Below the pieces are notes generated by a model that had not been told where the DNA came from, ran no database searches, and was given only the letters and a program-made list of their open reading frames with translations. 64,000 nt of DNA from Flavobacteriales bacterium (GTDB lineage Bacteria > Bacteroidota > Bacteroidia > Flavobacteriales_F > PHOS-HE28), in the NCBI GenBank assembly GCA_016710965.1, contig JADJTW010000014.1, forward strand, positions 1 to 64,000, in the 5' to 3' direction. Both the position numbers and the translations under genes were made by a program. Shown here in pieces: positions 43,675 through 52,689 of the stretch (positions are counted from its first letter, which is position 1; the number at the start of each line of letters is the position of its first letter).

Positions 43675-45804
43675 CTACCGCACCAAGGTGATCGTGCCCT
43701 TCAGTTCATGCGCCCGGCCGTCCTTTCCGAGGGCCTTGAGCACATAGAAGTAGGTGCCATCGGGGGCGGGCTCGCCCGCGAAGGTGCGGGCATCCCACAC
43801 CTGCCGGGGCCATTGCAGGCGGGCCACCACCTGCCCCCAGCGGTTGATGATCTCCATGTCCATGCTGGCGATGTTCACGGTGAGGGGTGCCAGCACATCG
43901 TTCACGCCATCGCCGTTGGGGGTGAAGATGTTGGGCACGCTAACGCCGCTGGTATCGGGGGCGATGCCGTCGACGGTGATGGTGGCCGTTGCGCTGCTGA
44001 AGCAGCCCTGGTCGGTGGCCACGAGCAGCACCGTGTAAGTGCCTGCATCGAGGTAGGTGTGCGCGGGCGATGCCAGCATGCTCTGCGCACCATCGCCGAA
44101 GGCCCAACTGAAGGTGGCGCTTTGCGGCGTGCTGGTATTGGTGAACTCAACGGCCAGTGGCGCCAGGCCCGAAGCGGGATCCATGGTGAACGAAGCCGTG
44201 ACGGCGATGGCATCCACCACCACCTGCTCATCGTCGGTGCCGCAGCCGTTGGTGCCGGTGACGGTGTAGGTACCGGCTGCATCCACCACGATCCACTCGC
44301 TGGTTTCCTGCGTGCTCCACAGGTAGCTGTCGGCTCCGCTGGCCATGAGGATCGCGCTATCGCCGGGGCAAAGCGGGTTGGGTCCATCGAGGTCGATGAC
44401 GACCACCGGCGCGGCGCCCAGGGTGATATCGATCTGCGCCGTGCCTTCGCCGCAGGCATTGGTACCGGTAACGGTGACGGTGCCGGGCTGCGAAACGGTG
44501 ATGGAGGTGGTCACCTCCAACGTGCTCCACAAGAAGGTGTCGGCGCCGCTGGCGGTAAGCACCACGCTCTGTCCGGGGCACAAGGCCGTGGGGCCATCGG
44601 GGGTAATGGTCACGCTTGGTCCAGTGGCCTCAGTGATGTCGATGGTGGCGCCACCGGTGCCGCAGGCGTTGGTGCCCGTGACGGAGTAGTTGCCGGGCTG
44701 GGTGACGGTGATCGTTGCTTCGGGCTCCTGCGTATTCCACAGGTAGGAGTCGGCGCCGCTGGCGGTGAGCACCACGAACTCGCCGGGGCAGAGCGCCGTG
44801 GGCCCATCGGCGGTGATTGTCACCGTGGGCGCCACGCCAGCGGGGATGACGAAATCCTGCACCACGGGATCGCCGCAGGTGAAGTTGGCGGTGAAGGTGA
44901 GCGTGACATCGCCCGTATCGCCGGCACCGGCGAAGTAGGTGGTGCCCACGGAGCCGGGGTCGCTGAAGGTGCCGGTTCCTCCGCTCCAGGCGCCATCGGA
45001 AAAGGGCCCGATGGGCGTGGCCACCACGAGCACCTGTCCCGCTCCGCCGCACAACGAGCCGCTGAGCAACTGGATCTCGATGTCGTTGGGCACGAAGGGC
45101 GCCTGGCAGCCGAAGTTCACATAGCTCACTTGCGGTATGCCGGGCCAGGTGAAGACCGCGGTGGCTCCGTCGTTATCGGTGGTTACGCCTCCATAACTGC
45201 CACTGGTGTTCACCAGCAGGGAGCGATCGTAGCTCACGGTATCGGCACAGCCGGTGGGCAGGTAGGTGAGCACCAGTGTGCGCAGGTCCGAAGCCCCGAC
45301 GGGCGTGGGCGAGATGGTGCCGCCGTTGTTGTGGTTGGCGAAGTGGCCGCTGGTGTTGCCCGGTGCCTGGAAGACGAGATGCACCGTATCGTTCAGGTTG
45401 GTGAACGGGTTGGCCAGCGCGCACATGGCCGTGCTGGTCACCATGATCACGCGGCTGCCGGCGGGGATCACGCCGCCGGGGGGTTCGAGCAAATGGCCGC
45501 AGCCCACGATGGTGGCGTTGAGCGTGGCGGTGATCGTCGCCGTGGTGCCATCCTGCACCAGTCCGTTCCAACTGTTGTTGGGCCAGTCGGCGGCCAGCTC
45601 GTTCAGCGCGATATCGATCGGGCCGGTGCGGAAGGCCACCATCTCGTTCTGCCCTTCCGACGCGCCGGGGCATACGGTCAGGTCGATGCAGGCATCCACC
45701 AGGATGCGCTCGATCTCCAAGCATTGCGTGGGGACCTGCGCGCGCACCGCGATGCATACGTTCAACAACGACAGGGTGAAGGCAAGGCTTCGCAACGCGG
45801 ACAT
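43675..45804 (-). CDS. Large secreted multidomain adhesin-like protein with PKD domain and type B C-terminus
   Basis: A 709-residue protein with signal peptide MSALRSLAFTLSLLNVCIAV. After a Cys-containing N-terminal domain (CPGASEGQNEMVAFRTGPID), three similar Ig-like repeats occur with the pattern 'GPTALCPG..VVLTASGAD.YLW' and 'VTGTNACG'. A PKD domain follows (ATFSWAFGDGAQSMLASPAH, YTVLLVATDQGC), then the type B tail (VPNIFTPNGDGVNDVLAPL, NRWGQVVARLQWPRQVWDAR, GTYFYVLKALGKDGRAHELK). T9SS exports it to the surface. The start at 45804 gives the signal peptide. Confidence 0.9.
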   Translation of the reverse strand: MSALRSLAFTLSLLNVCIAVRAQVPTQCLEIERILVDACIDLTVCPGASEGQNEMVAFRTGPIDIALNELAADWPNNSWNGLVQDGTTATITATLNATIVGCGHLLEPPGGVIPAGSRVIMVTSTAMCALANPFTNLNDTVHLVFQAPGNTSGHFANHNNGGTISPTPVGASDLRTLVLTYLPTGCADTVSYDRSLLVNTSGSYGGVTTDNDGATAVFTWPGIPQVSYVNFGCQAPFVPNDIEIQLLSGSLCGGAGQVLVVATPIGPFSDGAWSGGTGTFSDPGSVGTTYFAGAGDTGDVTLTFTANFTCGDPVVQDFVIPAGVAPTVTITADGPTALCPGEFVVLTASGADSYLWNTQEPEATITVTQPGNYSVTGTNACGTGGATIDITEATGPSVTITPDGPTALCPGQSVVLTASGADTFLWSTLEVTTSITVSQPGTVTVTGTNACGEGTAQIDITLGAAPVVVIDLDGPNPLCPGDSAILMASGADSYLWSTQETSEWIVVDAAGTYTVTGTNGCGTDDEQVVVDAIAVTASFTMDPASGLAPLAVEFTNTSTPQSATFSWAFGDGAQSMLASPAHTYLDAGTYTVLLVATDQGCFSSATATITVDGIAPDTSGVSVPNIFTPNGDGVNDVLAPLTVNIASMDMEIINRWGQVVARLQWPRQVWDARTFAGEPAPDGTYFYVLKALGKDGRAHELKGTITLVR

Positions 45805-45922
45805 GGACCGAGGTTCCGTGCAAAGGTCATCTTCGGCCCTACCCTGCCGAACCGCCACACGCCTGCGCTATCAACAGGCCGGTATGGATGGCCCACGGAA
45901 TGGCAGGGAGGTCATCCGCAGA

Positions 45923-46125
45923 TGGTCGATCATCGCAGATGAGGACAACAGCGCAAGAAGCATCCGCAGATGGCGCAGATGACGCAGATGAGGACAACAG
46001 CGCAAGAAGCATCCGCAGATGGCGCAGATGACGCAGATGAGGACAACAGCGCAAGAAGCATCCGCAGATGGCGCAGATGACGCAGATGAGGACAACAGCG
46101 CAAGAAGCATCCGCAGGAGGCGCAG
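45923..46125. repeat. 49-bp tandem repeat array with GCAGATG words
   Basis: Four copies of a 49-base unit start at 45941, 45990, 46039 and 46088, each GAGGACAACAGCGCAAGAAG then CATCCGCAGATGGCGCAGAT. Copies are virtually identical; the last one changes to CATCCGCAGGAGGCGCAGAG. There are no unique spacers, so this is not CRISPR. Long peptides on the minus strand (CAVVLICVICAICGCF) are artefacts. The rest of the 530-base gap up to 46340 contains only related CATCTGCGCCATCTG words. Confidence 0.85.
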
Positions 46126-46314
46126 AGAATGCGGATGACGATCGCTGAAGGCCCACTCTCAGCGGGTGCATCTGAGATAGCTGTTGACGTATTGGTATTC
46201 CATCCGCGTCATCTGCGCCATCTGTGGATGAACTCCTATCCCATCGATCCATTCGCGGAACGTATTCACCCCACTGTCCCTGGCCACCGGTGGCTGCACA
46301 AAGCCTGTGGCCTC

Positions 46315-46322
46315 TACCTTGG
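46315..46322 (+). promoter_or_regulatory. Putative -7 box for the aminotransferase gene
   Basis: TACCTTGG lies 18 bases before the ATG at 46341, matching the recurrent TAYCTT motif of the window. Confidence 0.4.
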
Positions 46323-46340
46323 CCTTGATCCAACAACACC

Positions 46341-47651
46341 ATGACCGACCGCCGCTCCTTCATCCAGCAAAGCGCCGCCCTGCTCGGCGGACTGGCCTTG
46401 CATCGTTCGCTCGAAGCCGCATATCCCGGACTTCCTGAAGCGCCATTCAGCAATCTCGCAGGCTCTACCACAGGAGCGCATGATGGCGAGGGCGCCTTCT
46501 GGTTCAACGTGCGCGCGGCTTATGCGTGCAGCCCCACGCTCATCAACCTGAACAATGGCGGCGTAAGTCCTTCGCCCCGGGCAGCCATGGAAGCACTGGA
46601 CCACTACAACCGCATGTGCAACGAAGCGCCCAGCTACTACATGTGGCGCATCCTCGATCAGGACCGCGAGCCGCTGCGTATGAACCTGGCCGCGCTGGCC
46701 GGTGTGCCGCACGACGAACTGGCCCTCTGCCGCAACGCCACCGAGGCGCTCAACACCATCATCTTCGGTTTGCCGTTGAAGAGCGGCGATGAGGTGGTCA
46801 TGAGCACCTACGACTACCCCAACATGTACAACGCCTGGCGGCAGCGCGCGCTGCGCGATGGGGTGAAGCTGGTGTATGCCGATCCTCAACTGCCCAGCGA
46901 GGATGAAGCGGCGATGGTGGACGCCTTCACGAGCAAGTTCACGTCGAAGACGAAACTGGTACACATCACGCACATCGTCAACTGGAACGGGCAGATCCTG
47001 CCGGTGAGGAAGATCGCCGACGCCGCGCATGCGCAAGGCATCGAAGTATTGGTGGATGCGGCGCACTCCTTCGCACTGCTCGACTACAAGATCCCCGATC
47101 TGGGCTGCGACTACTGGGGCACCAGCCTGCACAAGTTCCTGTGCGCGCCCTTCGGCAACGGCCTCATGTGGGTGAAGAAGGAGAAGATCGGAAAGCTATG
47201 GCCGCTCTTGAGCAACGACAAGCCGCAGGGCGATGACATCCGCAAGTTCGAGTCGCTGGGCACGCGCAGCTTCCCCATCGAAATGGCCACGGGCTACTCG
47301 CTGGACCTGCACAACCTCATCGGCTCAAAGCGCAAGCAGGAGCGCATCCACTTCCTGAAGACCTATTGGATGGAGCGCGTGAAGGAGGTGCCCGGCATCT
47401 ACTTCAAGACCTCATTGGATCCGCGCTACAGTTGCGCCATCGGCGTCTTCGGCATCGAAGGGAAGAAGGCCACGGCGATCGCCGATGAGCTCTTCAGCAA
47501 GTGGAAGATCCACACGGTGGCCATCGAACGCGAAGCGAAGCCGGGCATCGAAGCGCCTTTCAACCATGTGCGCGTAACGCCGAACGTGTACACCACCACG
47601 CAGGAGCTGGACCGGCTGGTGGAGGCGATACGCACCATAGGAAAGGGATAG
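46341..47651 (+). CDS. Exported class V aminotransferase (PLP-dependent) with Tat signal
   Basis: A 436-residue protein whose N-terminus MTDRRSFIQQSAALLGGLAL is a twin-arginine signal (RRSFI). The mature part is a class V aminotransferase, isopenicillin-N-epimerase-like: LINLNNGGVSPSPRAAMEAL, ALCRNATEALNTIIFGLPL, VLVDAAHSFALLDYKI with the PLP Asp and His, and GTSLHKFLCAPFGNGLMW with the Schiff-base Lys. It probably folds with PLP in the cytoplasm and is exported to the periplasm. Substrate unknown. Confidence 0.9.
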   Translation: MTDRRSFIQQSAALLGGLALHRSLEAAYPGLPEAPFSNLAGSTTGAHDGEGAFWFNVRAAYACSPTLINLNNGGVSPSPRAAMEALDHYNRMCNEAPSYYMWRILDQDREPLRMNLAALAGVPHDELALCRNATEALNTIIFGLPLKSGDEVVMSTYDYPNMYNAWRQRALRDGVKLVYADPQLPSEDEAAMVDAFTSKFTSKTKLVHITHIVNWNGQILPVRKIADAAHAQGIEVLVDAAHSFALLDYKIPDLGCDYWGTSLHKFLCAPFGNGLMWVKKEKIGKLWPLLSNDKPQGDDIRKFESLGTRSFPIEMATGYSLDLHNLIGSKRKQERIHFLKTYWMERVKEVPGIYFKTSLDPRYSCAIGVFGIEGKKATAIADELFSKWKIHTVAIEREAKPGIEAPFNHVRVTPNVYTTTQELDRLVEAIRTIGKG

Positions 47652-48180
47652 TCCATCCACAGGGCTATCGGGTCGCAAGCTTCTGCTGGTCCTGGGGAAA
47701 TGCGCACAACTGCCGTCCACCGATGGCGCAGATGTCACAGATGGACCGCTAGCGGTCAACGCGGCCCAAGCGCCGTCAGGCGCTATCGGCGTCATCTGCG
47801 CCATCTGTGGACAGCCTGTGAGGATGTGGTTGGGCTCCTTTAGCCGGACCTCAAGACCCGATAGCCCTCAGTCCATCCATTTGATGCGCTTGCGTATCGC
47901 GCGCCTTTCAATGCTTCGCACCCGTGAAGGATGAATTCGTCCCGAAGTTGTTCTCGCTCTGGAAAGCGGGCATCAGCCGTCCACCGATGGCGCAGATGTC
48001 ACAGATGGACCGCTAGCGGTCAACGCGGCCCAAGCGCCGTCAGGCGCTCGGCGTCATCTGCGCCACTGTGGCGCCTGGGGATGTGGTTGGGCTCCTTTAG
48101 CCGGATCTCAAGACCCGATAGCCCTCAGTCCATCCATTTGATGCGCTTGCGTATCGCGCGCCTTTCGTTGCTTCGCACCC
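47652..48180. repeat. Tandem duplication upstream of sulP with a stub of the gene's start
   Basis: About 260 bases are repeated in tandem: the block CCGTCCACCGATGGCGCAGA at 47713 recurs at 47977, continuing through CTCAAGACCCGATAGCCCTC and CATTTGATGCGCTTGCGTAT. The first copy ends with GTGAAGGATGAATTCGTCCC at 47924-47978, which is the first 55 bases of sulP (real start 48181) with only two differences, then jumps back to the repeat. No other gene is present in this 530-base gap. Confidence 0.85.
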
Positions 48181-49806
48181 GTGAAGGATGAATTTGTCCC
48201 GAAGTTGTTCTCGCTGTGGAAAGCGGGCATCAGCCGGGACCAGTTGCGCAAGGACGTGCTGGCGGGCGTTGTCGTCGGCATTGTTGCGCTACCCCTGGCC
48301 ATTGCGTTCGCCATCGCATCGGGCGTATCCCCGGAGAAAGGCCTGGTGACGGCGATCGTCGCGGGCCTGGCCATCTCCCTCTTCGGCGGAAGCCGCGTGC
48401 AGATCGGCGGTCCCACCGGAGCCTTCATCGTCATCGTAGCGGGCATCGTGCATGAGCACGGCGTCGCGGGGCTGACCATAGCCACCTTCATGGCGGGCAT
48501 CCTCATGGTGCTGCTCGGCTTCGTGCGCGCGGGCGGCCTGCTCAAGTACTTCCCGCACACGCTGGTCGTGGGCTTCACCTCCGGCATCGCCATCATCATC
48601 TTCTCCACGCAGATCAAGGACCTCTTCGGGCTTGACCTGGCAGAGGTGCCCACCGGCATGGTGGACAAATGGTCCGCATACGCCACGCATATCGCCAGTA
48701 TCAACCTGCACGCGATCGCGCTGGCCGTTGCTGCTGTCGGGCTCATCGCGCTCCTGCCCAAATTGACCACGGTGGTTCCCGGGCCGTTCGCTGCCATCGT
48801 CCTATGCACCGCCGTGGCGTGGTATTTCAACTGGCCCGTGGAGACCATCGAAGGCCGCTTCGGCGCCATCCCCGACACCTTGCCCATGCCGGGCTTGAGC
48901 GGGATCACCTACGCCACTTTGCGGGAACTGGTCCAACCCGCGATAGCGATCGCGCTGCTCGGCTCCATCGAATCGCTGCTCTCGGCCGTGGTATCCGATG
49001 GCATGATCGGCGGGCGCCACCGCAGCAACATGGAACTGGTGGCACAAGGCGGGGCCAACATCCTCTCGTCGCTCTTCGGCGGCATACCGGCAACGGGCGC
49101 CATCGCGCGCACCGCCACCAACGTGAAGAACGGCGGTCGCACGCCCATCGCGGGCATCGTGCATGCCCTCACCTTGCTCGCGATCATGCTCGTGGCCGCG
49201 CCACTGGCGGGCAAGATCCCCCTCGCCTGCCTGGCGGGCATCCTCATCGTGGTGGCATACAACATGAGCGAATGGCGCAGCTTCGTGAGCATCCTCAAGG
49301 GCGACCGGCACGATGTGACCGTGCTGCTCGCCACCTTCTTCATCACCGTCTTCTTCGACCTCGTCCTCGCCATCGAGGTGGGCATGGTGCTCGCCGCCTT
49401 CCTCTTCATGAAGCGCATGAGCGATATCACCGACCTGAAGCCCGCGATGCAGGAAGGAAGCGATGCGCTGATCGCCGACGAGGTGGTGGACCTGCCGAAG
49501 AGCGTGATCGTGTTCGACATCAGCGGCCCGCTCTTCTTCGGTGCTGCGCAGAAGTTCCAGGACGTGCTGGGGGAGATCAACGACCGGCACCGTACAGTGA
49601 TCCTGCGCATGAAGAACGTGCCGCTGATCGATGCCACCGGCATGCACCGGTTGAAGGACATCGTGCAGCATCTGGAGCGCCGCAGGCGGCGTGTGTACCT
49701 CACCGACCTGGATCCGCGGGTGAAGGCCATGCTCGTGGAGCAGGATTGGTACCGCAGTGATCTGGTGGGCGCGAACGTGCAGGAAGTGCTCGCGCGCACC
49801 GCCTGA
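48181..49806 (+). CDS. SulP-family anion transporter with STAS domain
   Basis: A 541-residue membrane protein starting at GTG. The transporter core has the family motif AGVVVGIVALPLAIAFAIAS and GGSRVQIGGPTGAFIVIVAG, then SAVVSDGMIGGRHRSNMELV and IPATGAIARTATNVKNGGRT. The cytoplasmic STAS domain covers about the last 110 residues (VIVFDISGPLFFGAAQKFQD, RMKNVPLIDATGMHRLKDIV). SulP proteins move sulfate, bicarbonate or other anions; the substrate here is not resolvable. A 55-base copy of its 5' end lies upstream because of a tandem duplication. Confidence 0.9.
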   Translation: MKDEFVPKLFSLWKAGISRDQLRKDVLAGVVVGIVALPLAIAFAIASGVSPEKGLVTAIVAGLAISLFGGSRVQIGGPTGAFIVIVAGIVHEHGVAGLTIATFMAGILMVLLGFVRAGGLLKYFPHTLVVGFTSGIAIIIFSTQIKDLFGLDLAEVPTGMVDKWSAYATHIASINLHAIALAVAAVGLIALLPKLTTVVPGPFAAIVLCTAVAWYFNWPVETIEGRFGAIPDTLPMPGLSGITYATLRELVQPAIAIALLGSIESLLSAVVSDGMIGGRHRSNMELVAQGGANILSSLFGGIPATGAIARTATNVKNGGRTPIAGIVHALTLLAIMLVAAPLAGKIPLACLAGILIVVAYNMSEWRSFVSILKGDRHDVTVLLATFFITVFFDLVLAIEVGMVLAAFLFMKRMSDITDLKPAMQEGSDALIADEVVDLPKSVIVFDISGPLFFGAAQKFQDVLGEINDRHRTVILRMKNVPLIDATGMHRLKDIVQHLERRRRRVYLTDLDPRVKAMLVEQDWYRSDLVGANVQEVLARTA

Positions 49807-49870
49807 TCGGTACGATCCGGGCACCCTTACTGAGCCGGTGACAAAGATCCGAGCTCATGCAAGGGGTGCG

Positions 49871-49917
49871 ATGGAGGTGAAGGAAGCTATGGAAGCCCAG
49901 GCCTCCTTCACCTCCAT
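49871..49917. repeat. Inverted repeat in the sulP-downstream gap
   Basis: The 14-base arms ATGGAGGTGAAGGA (49871-49884) and TCCTTCACCTCCAT (49904-49917) pair perfectly around a 19-base loop. No T run follows, so it may be a hairpin of unknown role or a weak terminator for sulP. Nothing else is visible in the 255-base gap. Confidence 0.5.
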
Positions 49918-50062
49918 GACCTCCTTCACCACCAGATGCGCAATGGCTACCGACCGGTTCTTTCCCGCCGCCTGAGCAACCTTCCGTCAAAATACCTGGA
50001 AACAGGTATTGCGGCAGGCGTTCGCGGCGCATTGCTTTGCTCGCACCAAACCCACCGCCGCC

Positions 50063-50554
50063 ATGCACCCCCATGTCGACCCCAATCTCTTCTACCTCGA
50101 TTTCGAGCGCGTGAGCGAAGTGCTGCTCACGATCGTGGTCTTCGCCATGCTCATCGAGCGCGCGCTGTCCATCGTGTTCGAGAGCCGCCTCTTCATCGAA
50201 CGCGTGGACTACACCGTGAAGCGCGGCGGCCGCACGATCAAGGGTTCCGACCGCGATGGCTCGCCGGATCCCATCACCGAAGCCACGCCGCGCAACCGCG
50301 GCCTCAAGGAGTTCATCGCCATCGCCGTAAGCACCTTCGTGTGCTGGAAGTGGGACTTCGATGCGCTGAGCATCCTCATGCCGGTGAGCCACCCGCACAT
50401 GACCTTGATCGGCGAAGTGATCACCGGCCTCATCGTGGCCGGTGGCAGCAAAGGCGCCAACAAGCTCTTCACCGACTGGCTCGGGATCAAGAGCAGCGCC
50501 AAGGACGAGATCGACACCTTCAAGCAACGCCGCACCGGCGGCACCAACGCCTGA
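50063..50554 (+). CDS. Small membrane protein, hypothetical
   Basis: A 163-residue protein with two hydrophobic helices: VSEVLLTIVVFAMLIERALS near the N-terminus and MTLIGEVITGLIVAGGSKGA near the C-terminus. Between is a charged segment (VDYTVKRGGRTIKGSDRDG). A resemblance to phage holin-like proteins is possible but unsupported. Start at 50063 (MHPHVDPNLFYLDF). Its stop is followed after 4 bases by the SH3/endonuclease gene, so the two may be co-transcribed. Confidence 0.55.
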   Translation: MHPHVDPNLFYLDFERVSEVLLTIVVFAMLIERALSIVFESRLFIERVDYTVKRGGRTIKGSDRDGSPDPITEATPRNRGLKEFIAIAVSTFVCWKWDFDALSILMPVSHPHMTLIGEVITGLIVAGGSKGANKLFTDWLGIKSSAKDEIDTFKQRRTGGTNA

Positions 50555-50558
50555 GGCC

Positions 50559-51746
50559 ATGCGCGCCCTTGCCCTCTTGGTGCTGGTGTGGGCCACGCCC
50601 GCGCTGGCGCAACTGGTGGTGGTGATGAGCCGCAGCGGCTACGTGCGAGAGGCACGCAACAGTGCTTCAGACGATTGCTACCACGCCCAGGCCGGCGATT
50701 CGCTGCTGCTGCTCGATGAGGACTTCGCCAACGGCTACTACCACGTGCAGGCCTCGAACGGCTGCGAGGGCTTCGTGTACCGCAGCCTCGGGCGCAGGCC
50801 ACCGGTGTCCGATCCGCCGGTGTGGGCGGGCGGTGGCAGCACGAGCCCTGGCACACCTTCGAATGGGGCACGCACCCTCCTGGCCTGCTCCTTCAACATT
50901 CGGTTCCTCGGTCAGCAGAATAAACGGAACAAGGACATCGCTGAACTGCTCGAGGACTACGATCTTGTTCTCATACAGGAATTGGTCGCTGCTCCTGTAG
51001 CAACGAACTTCAACGGCATCTCGCTGCAACCCAGTTCAAGCAGCACACAGTTCTTCTCGTTCATGGCACAGGCCGGTTTCAAGTACGCCTTGAGCGAAGG
51101 GAAAACGGGACCGACGACGAACAACACGAATCTGACCGGCAGCGAGTACTTCGTGGCATTCTACAAGGATGACGTGCTCCAATACGATCGCTCCAAATCG
51201 GGCTTCATAGATCGCAAATTGGTCAAGAATGATGTGTTCGCGCGGGTGCCGTGGAAATTCCATTTCAGGACCGTTGACCGCACGCTTGATTTCGCCGGAC
51301 GTCAACGTCCACCTTAAACAGGACGAGGTAACGCTGGCGCACGCAGGGCCGAGGGAGCTTCCATAGCCGCGCATGCTCGAACCGATCCTGAACGTGACCA
51401 GTTCATTATCGGCGACATGAACTTCTACACGTGCGATGAGATGAGAGCAGCCCTGCCTGCGGGCTATGCTTCGCTGAACGCTGGTTGCTTCATCACCAAT
51501 ATCGCAGCGGTCGAGGAGCATCCATACGACCATGTGCTGTACCGCGTGGCGGACAGCGAGAATGATGTCATAAGCGACTATTTCAGGGTGCTCGACCTGC
51601 AGGACCTCATGGAATCGAAGTGGGATGTGACCGGAATGGCCTATCCCACGGTCCCGCCAAAGCAGTCATCCCAATACGGCACCTACTTCAGCGATCACAA
51701 CCCGATCGAATTCAAGCTGCGCTACGGCGTGCGTGACGACGACTGA
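50559..51746 (+). CDS. Secreted SH3-endonuclease/exonuclease/phosphatase protein, two frameshifts
   Basis: Signal peptide MRALALLVLVWATPALA, then an SH3b-like domain (SGYVREARNSASDDCYHAQA, GYYHVQASNGCEGFVYRSLG). An EEP-fold domain follows: LACSFNIRFLGQQN, LVLIQELVAAPVAT, then DVNVHLKQDEVTLAH, FIIGDMNFYTCDEMRAALPA and YFSDHNPIEFKLRY with catalytic Asn, Glu, Asp and His. The frame shifts once near 51295 and back near 51360, both beside short G/C runs. Total length is about 395 residues. Two compensating indels suggest sequence errors. Could be a surface or secreted nuclease; substrate unknown. Confidence 0.7.
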
Positions 51747-51749
51747 TCG

Positions 51750-52604
51750 CTACAGCGTGAACGGCATGCGATGCACGCCCGCGCGATCGGTGCTGCGCGC
51801 GTGTATGGCGTAGTTGCCCGGCGGCCAGTCATTCACATCCAGATCGAAGGTGAGCATGTGCGTGCCCGCCTCCAGCGTTGTGTTGTTGTTGAACACATGC
51901 ACCACGTGGCCGGTGCGGTCGATGACCACCGCGTTGAGCACGGTGCCCATGGTGGCGTAGCGCAAGCGCCGGTGGATGGACGACGGACGCTGCGAGCACA
52001 CGCGGCCTTCTTCCTCCGCGTAGCGCATGCTGTAGAGCGGTGCCGGCTGGCCGCTGAGCTTGCTCACGGCCAGGCGCAGGCTGTCGTTGGCGGTGCTGTC
52101 CATGGCCCCGAGGCTGGCGATGTCGTTGGCATCGCTGAGCACCCACACGGCGCTTTGCGCGATGTCATCGGTGTAGGCACCGCGCGCGATGGCTTGCGCC
52201 ACAGCGATGAGCTTCGCGTTGGCGTAGTGGCCCGCGCGATAGATCTCGCCCTCGCTGGGGCCGGTGCCGCCGGCTTCGCAGCAGAACGCACGGCAGGTTA
52301 CGGTGCGCGTTGCGCCGCCCGAGATCGCCAGCATCTCCTCCCGCGTCACGATCAGGTCCTGCACCTCGGGCTCCTGGCTGGTGAAGACCCAGCCCACGGG
52401 TATGCTGGTGCTCACCGGACCCGATGAGAGGTTGCGCACCGCAACACGCACGCTCTCGCCCGTATGACCGCCGAGGCCCACCGGCCGCACATCGATGATG
52501 CGATGCTCCAGCAGCTCAATAAAGGAGCGCTGCTCGATGCCCCATGATGCGAGGGGCAGGCTGGCCGCGCACAGCACGGCACAGAGGCTCAGGTTCCGTT
52601 GCAT
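51750..52604 (-). CDS. Secreted hypothetical protein with T9SS-like C-terminal strand pattern
   Basis: A 284-residue protein with signal peptide MQRNLSLCAVLCAASLPLAS. The middle holds a Cys-containing region (VTCRAFCCEAGGTGPSEGEI) and helices (AKLIAVAQAIARGAYTDDIA). The end VLNAVVIDRTGHVVHVFNNN then FDLDVNDWPPGNYAIHARST resembles a type A sorting domain without the usual PNPA start. It lies convergent with the endonuclease gene, only 3 bases away. Function unknown. Confidence 0.65.
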   Translation of the reverse strand: MQRNLSLCAVLCAASLPLASWGIEQRSFIELLEHRIIDVRPVGLGGHTGESVRVAVRNLSSGPVSTSIPVGWVFTSQEPEVQDLIVTREEMLAISGGATRTVTCRAFCCEAGGTGPSEGEIYRAGHYANAKLIAVAQAIARGAYTDDIAQSAVWVLSDANDIASLGAMDSTANDSLRLAVSKLSGQPAPLYSMRYAEEEGRVCSQRPSSIHRRLRYATMGTVLNAVVIDRTGHVVHVFNNNTTLEAGTHMLTFDLDVNDWPPGNYAIHARSTDRAGVHRMPFTL

Positions 52605-52689
52605 GGCAGGATGGTTTGCAGTGCAACGACAGGCGGGCCGCGCGCATTGCGTGGCCGATGGAACAATCGCTCCTGGGCCGGAGCGCGTT

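Noticed and set aside
43708..45942. A 744-codon open frame opposite the type B adhesin gene
   Set aside because: It is Gly/Ala/His-rich shadow coding without motifs; the minus strand has PKD, Ig-like and sorting domains.
45941..46125. A CRISPR array
   Set aside because: The 49-base units are contiguous tandem copies without unique spacers, and no cas gene is present.
46171..46190. A third copy of the GAGATAGC repeat end
   Set aside because: Only the eight-base word matches; no inverted partner or shared interior follows.
50063..50554. A prophage holin next to a nuclease
   Set aside because: Two membrane helices alone are not enough and no other phage gene is nearby.
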